Shown here: positions 45,410 to 54,838 of the stretch, piece after piece
Numbering within the stretch: the stretch's first letter is position 1
Layout of the letters: every line of letters begins with the position of its first letter
DNA from: Emticicia sp. 21SJ11W-3
GTDB taxonomy: Bacteria; Bacteroidota; Bacteroidia; Cytophagales; Spirosomataceae
Direction of reading: 5' to 3'
Assembly: GCF_024138715.1 (NCBI RefSeq)
Contig: NZ_CP092074.1
Coordinates: 2,790,001-2,854,000, forward strand
DNA: 64,000 nucleotides
Position numbers and translations under genes: made by a program
Notes under the pieces: generated by a model
What the model was told of the DNA's origin: nothing
What the model saw: only the letters and a program-made list of their open reading frames with translations
Databases searched by the model: none

Positions 45410-47341
45410 TCATTTCACCACTGTAAATATATGCTTCCCTTTATCAGATAATGTCTTACTGGTCAGGATAATCCGCCGAACGGGGCGGCTATCCCATTTG
45501 GTTTTGAAGCTGTTATATTCCATGCCTTCGGTTGAGGGAAGGTCGGTCGATACGGCCCAGTTTTTAGCTGCATAGTTAACCGATAGCTGCTTACCTTTAG
45601 GTGTAGTAAGCACAATTTTACCCGGTGTTGCGATATCAATATCGCAGATGGTCATAAATACCTGTTCTATTGAGGCAGGTTTTTCTGTCAGCACATAATC
45701 ATCGGTAATCTCTACCACATTTTTGGCCTTGTTTAGTTTTACGATACGGTTCCAGTTTTTTATACCTGCTGTTTTGTCGTAAGCGGGGGCGATATCCATG
45801 CTGAGCGACGCCTCCTTATCGGTAACAGAACTTTTTACGTTGATGCCTTCAAATGCTTTTCCGGCCAACTGGCCTTTGCCGTTAACAATGGGCAGGTTAT
45901 GGTATTGCGACTGCGTGAACCATAATTCGTAGCGTTTTGATGAAAAAGTGCGAGCCGTGTAATTACCCCGACCGGCATCAATGATAACGGGTTCACCGTC
46001 TGAATAAATCAGGAAGTCGCCTACATCGTTATGATTATGGCTTTCGGCATTGTGCCCGGCGTGGGTAGCCAGATAAAGACCATTGGCCGACCGCGTGGTG
46101 AGCACCTGAATATCTGCAAACCAGGCATCGCCGCCCGGCTGATAGGTAACAGGCGTTGCCGGTATTTTGGCAACTGTTAATAAATTGGCAATGCGGCGCA
46201 TCCGATGGAAACTATTGTTGGATGACACCGTGGATGGGAAACGCTGATTTGCCCACAAACCAAACTGCACAAGTGTGTTATCGTTAATTGCCCTGCCAAA
46301 ACGGTAGAGCATCAACCCGTCCGGCCGAAGTTTAGGGTCGGCATCGGCAAAGTTCACAAAGTAATCGTGTGCAATGTGTGTTTTGTAAACATAAGACGCC
46401 ATGTTTTTTATGAGCGGCTCGTTATAAATATCAATTTTACCGTTAGAGGCGCTTTGAAGGGTTTCAAGGGCATCAAAAACACAGGCACCCGCCGCAAACC
46501 AGTAGCTGGGGCCTTCGTCGCAGCCGCCGTCATCGCCCAGGCTGTTCAGGTAGGCATCCATCAGTACCGAGTAAGTATGGGCGTTTGTGGCGCGTTTGGT
46601 TTCGTCAGTTTCAAGCAGTAAATCAGCCACCAGAAGGTTAGAGACTATCCAGGGGTTCCAGTTGTTAACGGGGTTGGTTCTGCTCAGGTATCCGTAGCGG
46701 CTAACTTCTCTTATCGGCTCAAAAATCTTTTTGCTGGTTTCAGAATAGATTCTTTTACGCAACAAAGGAGAGATTTTGTCCAGCTTGTCGCCCACAAAAT
46801 AATCGGTAAGCGCCAGTACAGCGGCGGTTTCGGCTCCGAATAAATCAACTGTCGGGTCTTCAGCGTCTGGCAGGCCGCTTTTGGCCTTCTGAACACCCAA
46901 ATGTGCAGGCACACCCCAGTAGGTTTCTTCACAAATGGCCCATACGTAATTCATGATGGCTTCGGTGAATCGCCCTTTATTTTCTACCGACTCTGCCAGT
47001 ACCAGGTCTATCAGGTTAACCCGGCGTGCATAAGAGATTTTAGAATGCTTTTCCCTGTCGCCGGAGCGGACGTATTCCATCAGCAAACTGGCTGACAGTT
47101 GCGGCATTTCTTTTTTTTCGGCGGCTTCGCCTGCTTTTATCAGCCCTTGTATCAATGAATCAGGCAAAGCGGCCTTCCATTCATCCGGTGTTCTGGGGTA
47201 GGGTCTCCATTGGTTTTTAGGTACAAGCGCCTGTTTATAAGCATTGGCCGTGTACTTATTAGCCAGAATATTACGCTGGGTAACCTGTGCATTTGCTGTA
47301 AACAGGCATATTAACAGCGCAATGGTGAGTATATTTTTCAT
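45410..47341 (-). CDS. Heparinase II/III-family protein, putative polysaccharide lyase (a)
   Basis: A 643-residue exported protein with a signal peptide (ends ANAQ, about 19). An alpha/alpha-toroid domain (about 90-400) is followed by the heparinase II/III beta-sandwich with THAGHNAESHNHNDVGDFLIYSDGEPVIIDAGRGNYT (about 430-465), which contains the conserved histidines and the metal-binding pattern. It should cleave uronic-acid-containing chains by beta-elimination; whether the substrate is a glycosaminoglycan, alginate or another polymer is not decided. It is the last gene of PUL-2, 19 bases after its homologue. Confidence 0.85.
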   Translation of the reverse strand: MKNILTIALLICLFTANAQVTQRNILANKYTANAYKQALVPKNQWRPYPRTPDEWKAALPDSLIQGLIKAGEAAEKKEMPQLSASLLMEYVRSGDREKHSKISYARRVNLIDLVLAESVENKGRFTEAIMNYVWAICEETYWGVPAHLGVQKAKSGLPDAEDPTVDLFGAETAAVLALTDYFVGDKLDKISPLLRKRIYSETSKKIFEPIREVSRYGYLSRTNPVNNWNPWIVSNLLVADLLLETDETKRATNAHTYSVLMDAYLNSLGDDGGCDEGPSYWFAAGACVFDALETLQSASNGKIDIYNEPLIKNMASYVYKTHIAHDYFVNFADADPKLRPDGLMLYRFGRAINDNTLVQFGLWANQRFPSTVSSNNSFHRMRRIANLLTVAKIPATPVTYQPGGDAWFADIQVLTTRSANGLYLATHAGHNAESHNHNDVGDFLIYSDGEPVIIDAGRGNYTARTFSSKRYELWFTQSQYHNLPIVNGKGQLAGKAFEGINVKSSVTDKEASLSMDIAPAYDKTAGIKNWNRIVKLNKAKNVVEITDDYVLTEKPASIEQVFMTICDIDIATPGKIVLTTPKGKQLSVNYAAKNWAVSTDLPSTEGMEYNSFKTKWDSRPVRRIILTSKTLSDKGKHIFTVVK

Positions 47342-47360
47342 AGAGGTTAAGGTTGAATAG

Positions 47361-49235
47361 CTATTGTTTGTTCCAGTCTTTCAGCGGGCGTACAGATTTA
47401 TCTGCTTTGGCGCCTTCGGGTATCAGTAAAACGGTTAGGGCTTTGGTGGTATTGGCTGGCAGGGCCACTTCAAAACCTACCAGCGTAGTACCGGGGTTAG
47501 GCGCGTCGTAATCATGAGGCGGCACGGTAGACCATGTTTTAATACTGGCACCGGCGGGCTCAAGAACTTTCAGTTGCATTTTTTTACCTTTTTGTATCAG
47601 GGTAGCGGTGCCGTCTTTTTCAAGAGTTACTTCGGCAGGGGTAAGCATGGCCCAGCGAACCGTAGTTGCCTGTGTGGCAGATGTAATTTCATCTCTTACG
47701 GCTACGTATTGCCCTTTAATAATGGCTACACCTCTTAAAGCCTGCTGAACCTTGTTTTTGTAAACAACAGAGATGTCGCTGTTGGCGCTTAAAAACCCCG
47801 GCTTATCTGTCCAGTGGTCAATAGCGGCGTAACCTTCAACCCGCTGAAACTCCCCATCAAAACTTAAGGTACTATGGGCCAGGTTATTGTATCTGTACAC
47901 CTGCCAACGCTCAGCGTCTTGCTCTCTACCCCAGATTTTTACACCTTTTGATTCAAGGGACTCATACTCCTGCATTCCGAAGTCCATCGACCATCGTTCG
48001 CCGTTGGCATCCATCACAAATGAGCCAACATCCATGTGTCCATGATTAACCGAAGGCGAACCGGCTTTAAAACCTACATAAATGGCATTGGGGTTGGTCC
48101 ATGACGTGCGCATCAAGGCAACAGGGTTTTTGCCCTGCCCTACCCATATCAGTTGTTTGGGGGCAGTGGCATTGTCAAGGCTCATGTTTTTGCCCCATAT
48201 CATGGCTGCCGGTAAAAGCCTGTCGCGGCCTAAACTACGGGTATCGCCCTGCAGATAGTTTTTTTCGTTAAACAAAAGGCTGTTGTCTTTGTTGCGGTCG
48301 GCAAACCAGAACATAGCCGGGCTAAGGTCGGCACCATTACCGGCGTCAGAATAATTGAAGTTTTTGCCCGACGAACCCACCATCTGCTGAAAATAACCTG
48401 CCGTTTTCAAAAATCCAGGGGCAGCAGATAAGTCGAAGTCAAACTTGAACACCTGTTGAACAGCGCTCAGAAACATAACATTGAAACTGGTGCCATAGCC
48501 CCAGTAGCTGTAACCTTCGGGGTAGGCTCCTTCGGGTTTGTAGTCTTGCATGGGCAGCCTGATGGAGCCAATGGAACGGTCAATTATTTGCGTGGCTAAC
48601 GCGGTATTGTCTTCAAAAATGGCCAGTGCGCCGTAGGTAATGCCTGCGTTGCATACCTGGTTCCAGTTATGGGAGGCTTTCAGCCAACTGTTATACCGAC
48701 TGTCTAAAGACGGTTCGATGCCCTTTTTAAGAATGGCATCTTTGATGATATCTTTTGATGAAGCCTGTAAATCATAATACAGCCAGTCGTAGCCGATGGC
48801 TACGCCCATGGTCATTTCGGCCACGTCTAAAAAGTGGCTGGGGTTCCAGTCGCTGAACTGCGATACTTTCAGCAATTCCTGCTCGGCTCTTGCGAGGTAT
48901 TTTTTATCGCTGGTGGTTCGGTAGGCATAAGACAGGTAAAATACCCGGCGAATACACTCACGCGATGTGGCCAGCAACCTTCGGCCTATTTGAATGCGTT
49001 CAAGGGTGGGTTCGGCAAGCAGGCGGTTGCTTTCATCTATTATCACCTGGTGTATTCTGGCCCAGTTTTTATCGGCAGCTATGTTGTCAAGTATTTTTTT
49101 CTCTTCACCTTTTGCCCATAAAATACGCGGATGCGCAGGCATGGAAACGTCTGGTTTCAGATAGGTTAACTGCTGGCCTGATACCCCGAAAATGCAAAAC
49201 AGTGAAATAAGAAAAATGAAAGATGTTTTTATCAT
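47361..49235 (-). CDS. Heparinase II/III-family protein, putative polysaccharide lyase (b)
   Basis: A 624-residue exported protein (signal peptide ends VSGQ, about 20). The helical toroid contains ASHNWNQVCNAGITYGALA (about 205-223) and YPEGYSYWGYG (about 256-266), with a likely tyrosine/histidine active site. The C-terminal heparinase domain carries VNHGHMDVGSFVMDANGERWSMDFG (about 400-424). It differs from protein (a), so the two probably act in sequence, for instance an endo- and an exo-lyase. The start at 49235 gives a normal signal peptide; the frame runs 44 codons farther without support. Confidence 0.86.
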   Translation of the reverse strand: MIKTSFIFLISLFCIFGVSGQQLTYLKPDVSMPAHPRILWAKGEEKKILDNIAADKNWARIHQVIIDESNRLLAEPTLERIQIGRRLLATSRECIRRVFYLSYAYRTTSDKKYLARAEQELLKVSQFSDWNPSHFLDVAEMTMGVAIGYDWLYYDLQASSKDIIKDAILKKGIEPSLDSRYNSWLKASHNWNQVCNAGITYGALAIFEDNTALATQIIDRSIGSIRLPMQDYKPEGAYPEGYSYWGYGTSFNVMFLSAVQQVFKFDFDLSAAPGFLKTAGYFQQMVGSSGKNFNYSDAGNGADLSPAMFWFADRNKDNSLLFNEKNYLQGDTRSLGRDRLLPAAMIWGKNMSLDNATAPKQLIWVGQGKNPVALMRTSWTNPNAIYVGFKAGSPSVNHGHMDVGSFVMDANGERWSMDFGMQEYESLESKGVKIWGREQDAERWQVYRYNNLAHSTLSFDGEFQRVEGYAAIDHWTDKPGFLSANSDISVVYKNKVQQALRGVAIIKGQYVAVRDEITSATQATTVRWAMLTPAEVTLEKDGTATLIQKGKKMQLKVLEPAGASIKTWSTVPPHDYDAPNPGTTLVGFEVALPANTTKALTVLLIPEGAKADKSVRPLKDWNKQ

Positions 49236-49602
49236 AGGTATTTCCGTTGAGGTTGAATGGTAAATTTTTTTAGGTGTGAATTGTCTCTTATAGAACCCTA
49301 TTGAATTGTAGTGCGTATGGTTTATAAATGTCAGAATATATGTTTTATTTTTGGTATTATCAATCAAAACGGGTTAGCAGGATGGCATTGGTATTATACC
49401 CGTTTGGATAAATTTATCGCATTTGTAGAGACGCATTGCATGCGTCTTCAGAGGCCAATCCTTGTATTAAAACCATTTCAGCTATTTGGTCTGGCAAAAT
49501 CAATTTTCGAAGAACCCTATTCTACGATTAGCCGCAAGCATTGCGGCTCTACAGGGATAATGAATAATCCCGAAATTAATCGGGATTATTCGTTGCTTTA
49601 CA
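49236..49602. other. susD-to-lyase spacer rich in palindromes
   Basis: A 367-base gap inside PUL-2 with several palindromes: AGACGCA/TGCGTCT (49429-49447), GCCGCAA/TTGCGGC (49531-49547) and AATAATCCCG/CGGGATTATT (49563-49590). The first two resemble short repeats common in Bacteroidota spacers. There is no gene. Confidence 0.6.
49563..49590 (-). terminator. Hairpin after susD of PUL-2
   Basis: A perfect 10-bp stem with an 8-base loop, 13 bases after the susD stop. It lacks a long T-run, so it is best read as an mRNA-end or attenuation structure, parallel to 36264-36305 in PUL-1. Confidence 0.55.
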
Positions 49603-51219
49603 TCACCACTTAGGGTTTTGTTTCAGATTTGAATTAAGCGATATTTCGTTGATAGGCAATGGCCACAGGTAATCTTTGGTGGGGTCAAACTTACGGAAAC
49701 TCGCTGCCTGCACCAATATAAAGTTGTCTGCCGTTACGTTTACCGTAGTGGTAGTGCCGAACTCAGTCTTGAAGAAATAATTACCCAAAATAGGTTTAGG
49801 CAATTCGGTTTCGGCGGTTTTCCAACGGATAATATCCCAGTAACGCAGGCTTTCCTGTGCCAGCTCAACGCGGCGTTCGCGGCGTATTTCGTCGCGCATA
49901 TTCAGGCCATTGGCCGCTACAAAAGCATTGCTGAGGCGGGCTACCTTACCGCGGTCGCGCAAGCGGTTTACCGACAGGTCAAGGTCTGCATCGCTTATCT
50001 GGCCTTCCAGTTCATATTTGGCTTCGGCATAAGTAACCAAAACCTCTGCATAGCGTAAAACCACACGGTCTATTAGCGATGCCTGCGTTACCCAGTCGTC
50101 AATATTTGAATACTTACGGAAGGTGAAACCCGTTTTGTTAAATACCAGCGGTGCAATATCAAACACAGGCTTGGTACCCATGTAGGCATCGCCCTTTTTC
50201 ATAACCGTAGCGCTCAGGCGTTCGTCGCGATTGGTAAATACATCGGTAGATACTGCAGGCTTAGTATAAAGCGGAGACTTATCGATGGGCAGGCCGTCTT
50301 TCATCAGGTAGGCATCAACCAGGCTTTTGGTTGGGCTCAGGTTTCCGTTTTCCAGGGTACCTCTGTAATAAGCATGCGTGCTAACGCGGTCAGTAACGGC
50401 AACCCCATATTGGCGAACAATGATGTTTTCACGGTTCTGGCGGCCTTCTCCTTCATACTGAAAAAGGTTAAAATAGTTAGCAAACAAATCATGCTGCTTG
50501 CTATCCATTACGGCTTTGGCGGCTGCCACTGCCAATGTAAGATGCTGGTTGGCATCGCCATAATTATGGAATTTCGAGCGGGTGCCCTCAAATAATGCAA
50601 CTCTGGCTTTAAACGCATAAGCGGCCGTGTTTGATATACGCCCGTAGTCGGCGGTACCAAGGGTAGTTGGTGTGGGTAGTTTAGCCGCTGCAAAGTCAAG
50701 GTCGTCATAAATCTGTTTGTAAATATCTGCTCTCGGGCTGGCCGCTGCGGTAAGTTCAGGCGAAGCGTCGGTTAGGGTTTTCAGAATCAGCGGTACATCG
50801 CCATACTTCTGAACCAGAGAGAAATAAGCCCATGCTCTGAAAAAACGTGCCTCGGCCGAGTAACGGTCTATGGCTGCCTGGCCGGCTGCGGTAGCTTTAG
50901 GGGCTTTTTCAAGTATATTGTTAGCGGCCCTGATAAGCTGGTAGGGTGTGCTATAGTTGCCGTCGGTTGCCGGAGCGAGACGAGAACCGTCGCTGATGCT
51001 GTTGGAAGCAAGGCCCACGGCGTCGTCAGACCAAACGTCTTCTGCATTGAAAGCAGGCAGAAATGTGTACAGGTAATTGGCTGCGGCTTTCAGGTCAGAC
51101 TCTGACCGCCAGAAGGTTTCATCGCTGATGCTGGTTTCCGGAAGGCGGTTAACGTCGCAGGCGCTTAAGCCTAGCGAAACCGCCACAACAAATGATATAT
51201 GTTTGATGAATGCTTTCAT
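49603..51219 (-). CDS. SusD/RagB-family nutrient-binding lipoprotein (PUL-2)
   Basis: A 538-residue lipoprotein (lipobox LSAC, cysteine 21) that pairs with SusC of PUL-2. The N-terminal block LPETSISDETFWRSESDLKAAANYLYTFLPAF is SusD-like, and helices AEARFFRAWAYFSLVQKYGDVPLILK form the TPR core. The C-terminal RagB/SusD block LIDRVVLRYAEVLVTYAEAKYELEG...RRERRVELAQESLRYWDIIRW ends with the usual YLWPLPINEISLNSNLKQNPKW. It follows susC by about 140 bases, longer than in PUL-1, and the spacer carries short tandem repeats. Confidence 0.95.
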   Translation of the reverse strand: MKAFIKHISFVVAVSLGLSACDVNRLPETSISDETFWRSESDLKAAANYLYTFLPAFNAEDVWSDDAVGLASNSISDGSRLAPATDGNYSTPYQLIRAANNILEKAPKATAAGQAAIDRYSAEARFFRAWAYFSLVQKYGDVPLILKTLTDASPELTAAASPRADIYKQIYDDLDFAAAKLPTPTTLGTADYGRISNTAAYAFKARVALFEGTRSKFHNYGDANQHLTLAVAAAKAVMDSKQHDLFANYFNLFQYEGEGRQNRENIIVRQYGVAVTDRVSTHAYYRGTLENGNLSPTKSLVDAYLMKDGLPIDKSPLYTKPAVSTDVFTNRDERLSATVMKKGDAYMGTKPVFDIAPLVFNKTGFTFRKYSNIDDWVTQASLIDRVVLRYAEVLVTYAEAKYELEGQISDADLDLSVNRLRDRGKVARLSNAFVAANGLNMRDEIRRERRVELAQESLRYWDIIRWKTAETELPKPILGNYFFKTEFGTTTTVNVTADNFILVQAASFRKFDPTKDYLWPLPINEISLNSNLKQNPKW

Positions 51220-51233
51220 GAGTTTTTAAATAA

Positions 51234-51286
51234 ATGGTGAATGAGTGAATGGTAAATGAGTGATTGAGTGATTAAATGAATAATGC
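51234..51286. repeat. Short tandem repeats before susD of PUL-2
   Basis: Degenerate 8-base units (TGAATGAG, TGATTGAG, TGGTAAATGAG) begin 15 bases upstream of the susD ATG at 51219. Same family as 7931 and 32615. Confidence 0.7.
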
Positions 51287-51360
51287 TTTCTTTCAATCTA
51301 ATTCATGTTACGTCAATGTTCAATAATTTACAATCCACTATACATCTTCCTTATTGCTGA

Positions 51361-54300
51361 TTAAAACGAAAGGTTCAGACCTACTGATGCGGTGGCAAAG
51401 AACGGATAATCGTTATCTACGTTATCACGGTTTTCAGGGTCAAACAATCCCTTAAATTTACCCAATGCCGAAACCGTGAGGAGGTCCTGACCTGAGAAGA
51501 ACAATCTTGCTCTTGAAATATTAATCTTTGAGGTCCATTTTACAGGCAAGGTATAACCCACCTGAATGTTTTTCAGACGTGCATAGCTGGCATTGAGCAC
51601 CCATTTGTCAGACGGCAAAAAGTTGTGCGTGGCACCCACATAAGGTCTTGGGTAAAGCGCATTCTGGTTTTCAGGTGTCCAGTAGTCGCGGTGCACGGCA
51701 AGTGCCTGTTTCCAGGTTACCAGCAATGGGGCTATGTTTTCGGCATTCGGGCGGTAGCTGCGTTTACCTACACCCTGCACAAAGGCGCTGAAATCAATGT
51801 TTTTCCATTGAAAGCCCAACGTAACCCCAAAAAGGTAACGTGGTTGCGTAGTACCCAGCAGCACAAGGTCGCCGTGGTTGTCAATATTACCGTTACCGAT
51901 GGTCAGCCTGCCGTCGCCATTCTGGTCTATGTATTTTACGTCTCCGGGGCCGGTGCGGTTATCCTGAAACGCCCAGGTTTTTACCTGATCAACATCAGTA
52001 AAATATCCGGCTGTCTGGTAACCCCAGATAGTATTGAGCGGATACCCCTCTATGATGCTGTTGGTACCTGCACTGATGACCCTGCGACCCGAGAAGTTCA
52101 ATAGTTTATTCTGGTTGTCGGATAAATTGGCGGCTACGTTATAAGAAAAGTTTGAACCGATGGTGCCACGGTAGCGGGCTTCCAGCTCCCAGCCCCACGA
52201 TTTCAGCTCACCGTTGTTTTTACGGGGCGTACCGATACCTATTACGGCCGGTAATTGCTGAGGCGTAAGCATATTACGGTTGTATTTTACGTAATAGTCG
52301 CCGCTGATTTGTAGTTTATTCTGAAAGAAACCCAGGTCGGCACCAATGTTAGAGGTCTCGATGGTTTCCCATGATAACTGTGCCGATGGAATAGAACTCT
52401 GATATATGTAAGAGGTGCGCGAGTCGCCCAGAACAAGCGAAGCGCTGCGGCTAAGCTGATTGAGGTAGTCGTAGTAGCCGAGTGTATTACCCAAAGCGCC
52501 ACCCAGGCGGCCCCATGAAGCACGGAGTTTGAGTTCGGAAACGAATTTGAGCTGATTGGCGAACCATTCTTCGCGGTGGATGTTCCATCCTGCCGAGGCC
52601 GAAGGGAATACCTTTACACGGAAGCCCGGCGCCAGTCTTGAGCTTTCGTCTGAACGAAGTGTACCTTCAATCAGGTATTTGTCGGCATAGTTATAATTGA
52701 CACGGCCAAATACCGACTGGTAAGCATACGCATAAATATTCTGGCTGTTTACTTTGGTTTTGTCGTCGCCCAGGTTCAAAGTCGGTAAGTCATTGCTCAC
52801 CAGGTTAGAAGCTGCCGAATAATTAGAAGAGAACCGGAATGATTCCCACTGATACCCAGCAAACAAGCCCAGGTTGTGCTTACCGCCAAATTTTTTATCG
52901 TAGTTTGCCAACAACTGTATATTGTTGTTGGTGGTTAGCTCATTTGTTACATTGAATGAGTTAACCTGATTGAGATAACTTAATATTCTTGATTTACCCC
53001 ATAATGGCACAGTGCGGTTAAATACTTCTCTGTCGCCACGGCGGTACTGGGTACCTACCACTGCTCTCAGGTTCAGTCCCTTAATGATTTCTGATGCTTT
53101 AAGGGTAAACACGCCATCAAAATAGTTACGGCGGTATTCGTTATAGCCTCCTGCTTCCATAGATGCATAAGCAGTGGCGGCCGAACCGGCTCCATTATAA
53201 CGGCCCTCTGGCGTAAAAAACGGCGTGCGGGTACGCAGCCGGTAAATCTGGTACAGCAGCCCCTGCCCGTTTATACCGGCAGACGAGCTCTCGGTTTTAT
53301 CGTTTGTATAAGAAAGACGAGAATCTAAAGATAAAATACGGGTTAGCTGTGCGCCCAGATTCATGCGCAGGTTGTAGCGGTCGTAGCTGTCTGGCCCTAC
53401 TTTAAAAACACCGTCTTTGCCATAATAACCACCTGAAATCAGGAAGTTCAGTTTGTCTGTGCCGCCTCTCATAGACAGGTTGTGCGTACGCATAGACGAG
53501 TATTTTCTAAGAATCTGGTCGGTAAGGGGTTTCTGATTATAGTACAGATAGGTGCTGGTATCAACCGGGTTTACCACGTACGGAATACCATCTTTTATAC
53601 GCTGAAGGTCATCGGCGTTGTATTCAGGGCCACTGCCCGAGTTGGCACGGGCAAGATTGGCATATTCAGCTTCTTCAAGCAAAGACATTCTGCCGGGTAC
53701 GTTAATGGCCCAGTCGGTTCCTTGCTGAGCCAGGTAATCGAAAGAAATTTTCCCCGATTTACCCTTTTTGGTAGTTACCAATATTACACCACCCGCAGCC
53801 TGTGCGCCATAGATAGCAGCCGCAGCGGCGTCTTTCAGCACGCTGATGCTCTCAACGTCGTTGGGGTTCATGGTTTGCAGGGTATTGCTAGGCACGGCTA
53901 CACCGTCTAGTACTACCAGAGGGCTTACGCTACCATTGGCCGTGGTAGCACCACGTACCTGAATGCCGATGTCTTCGCTACCGGGCTGGCCACTGGTGCG
54001 GGTAATGATAAGCCCGGGGCTCATACCCTGCATGGCTGTGGCCAGGTTACTGGCCGGGCGGTTTTCAATAGCGGCGGCGTCAATGCTTGATACGGCGCCT
54101 GTCAGGTTTGCTTTTTTCTGGGTACCGTAGCCTACTACCACTACTTCGTCGAGCGATTTCATGTCTGACCCCAGCACGATATTAATAGCCGTGCGGTTGC
54201 CAACGGTTACTTCCTGTTTTTCGTAGCCCAGAAAACTAAACACCAGCACCGAGCGCTCGTTAGGTACATTAATGCTGAAATTACCCTCGGCATCGGTAGT

Positions 54301-54825
54301 TACGCCACGGGTGGTGCCTTTAACGGTTACGTTTACGCCCGGCAGGCCGCCACCTCCGTCTTTATCGGTTACTTTTCCTTTTAAGGGCTGGTCGGCCACG
54401 GCTGCTTCGTTGGTGCTTTCTTCCATTTTAGCAGCCTCAATATTTTCAAGAATGGTTTGTTTTTCTTCCCAGTTCAGAATAATCTGCCCGCCTATAATGC
54501 GGTAATTAACCTGCATAGGTTTTAATAATGTTTCCAGTACGTCTGATAGTTTTCGACCAGATACCGCAAAATTTACCTTGCGGTTGGCATGGATTAATTT
54601 TGAGCTATAGACAAATTTCACGTCGGTCTGCTCTTCAATCGACTCCAGCACCATACGCAAGCTTTGGTTTTCGGCATTCAGAGACACCGACTTATTGAGG
54701 AACTCCTGTGCTCTGGAGTCATAAGCGTATGTAACCGAAACGAAAACCATTGCCAATACAAGCTGAACAGCAGATATTTTCATAGCAAGTAGCAAGAGTT
54801 TACTTGTTTGTAATCTTTTTTTCAT
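51361..54825 (-). CDS. SusC/RagA-family TonB-dependent transporter with STN domain (PUL-2)
   Basis: A 1154-residue outer-membrane transporter with the same plan as the PUL-1 protein. An STN domain (about 50-120: VSLNAENQSLRMVLESIEEQTDVKFVYSSK) is followed by a carboxypeptidase-regulatory-like domain (LKGKVTDKDGGGGLPGVNVTVKGTTRG), a plug (GYGTQKKANLTGAVSSID) and a barrel ending FATASVGLNLSF. It imports an oligosaccharide, presumably from the lyases of this locus, and signals to FecR. I chose ATG at 54825 (MKKRLQTS), which shares its flanking sequence with the PUL-1 susC start; the frame extends 19 codons upstream. Confidence 0.95.
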   Translation of the reverse strand: MKKRLQTSKLLLLAMKISAVQLVLAMVFVSVTYAYDSRAQEFLNKSVSLNAENQSLRMVLESIEEQTDVKFVYSSKLIHANRKVNFAVSGRKLSDVLETLLKPMQVNYRIIGGQIILNWEEKQTILENIEAAKMEESTNEAAVADQPLKGKVTDKDGGGGLPGVNVTVKGTTRGVTTDAEGNFSINVPNERSVLVFSFLGYEKQEVTVGNRTAINIVLGSDMKSLDEVVVVGYGTQKKANLTGAVSSIDAAAIENRPASNLATAMQGMSPGLIITRTSGQPGSEDIGIQVRGATTANGSVSPLVVLDGVAVPSNTLQTMNPNDVESISVLKDAAAAAIYGAQAAGGVILVTTKKGKSGKISFDYLAQQGTDWAINVPGRMSLLEEAEYANLARANSGSGPEYNADDLQRIKDGIPYVVNPVDTSTYLYYNQKPLTDQILRKYSSMRTHNLSMRGGTDKLNFLISGGYYGKDGVFKVGPDSYDRYNLRMNLGAQLTRILSLDSRLSYTNDKTESSSAGINGQGLLYQIYRLRTRTPFFTPEGRYNGAGSAATAYASMEAGGYNEYRRNYFDGVFTLKASEIIKGLNLRAVVGTQYRRGDREVFNRTVPLWGKSRILSYLNQVNSFNVTNELTTNNNIQLLANYDKKFGGKHNLGLFAGYQWESFRFSSNYSAASNLVSNDLPTLNLGDDKTKVNSQNIYAYAYQSVFGRVNYNYADKYLIEGTLRSDESSRLAPGFRVKVFPSASAGWNIHREEWFANQLKFVSELKLRASWGRLGGALGNTLGYYDYLNQLSRSASLVLGDSRTSYIYQSSIPSAQLSWETIETSNIGADLGFFQNKLQISGDYYVKYNRNMLTPQQLPAVIGIGTPRKNNGELKSWGWELEARYRGTIGSNFSYNVAANLSDNQNKLLNFSGRRVISAGTNSIIEGYPLNTIWGYQTAGYFTDVDQVKTWAFQDNRTGPGDVKYIDQNGDGRLTIGNGNIDNHGDLVLLGTTQPRYLFGVTLGFQWKNIDFSAFVQGVGKRSYRPNAENIAPLLVTWKQALAVHRDYWTPENQNALYPRPYVGATHNFLPSDKWVLNASYARLKNIQVGYTLPVKWTSKINISRARLFFSGQDLLTVSALGKFKGLFDPENRDNVDNDYPFFATASVGLNLSF

Positions 54826-54832
54826 ACATTTG
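54804..54832 (+). promoter_or_regulatory. Promoter-like element for antisense RNA 2
   Basis: Plus-strand TTG at 54804-54806, an 18-base spacer and TACATTTG at 54825-54832, a perfect match to TAnnTTTG. It straddles the susC start codon on the other strand, as in PUL-1. Confidence 0.55.
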
Positions 54833-54838
54833 AACAAT

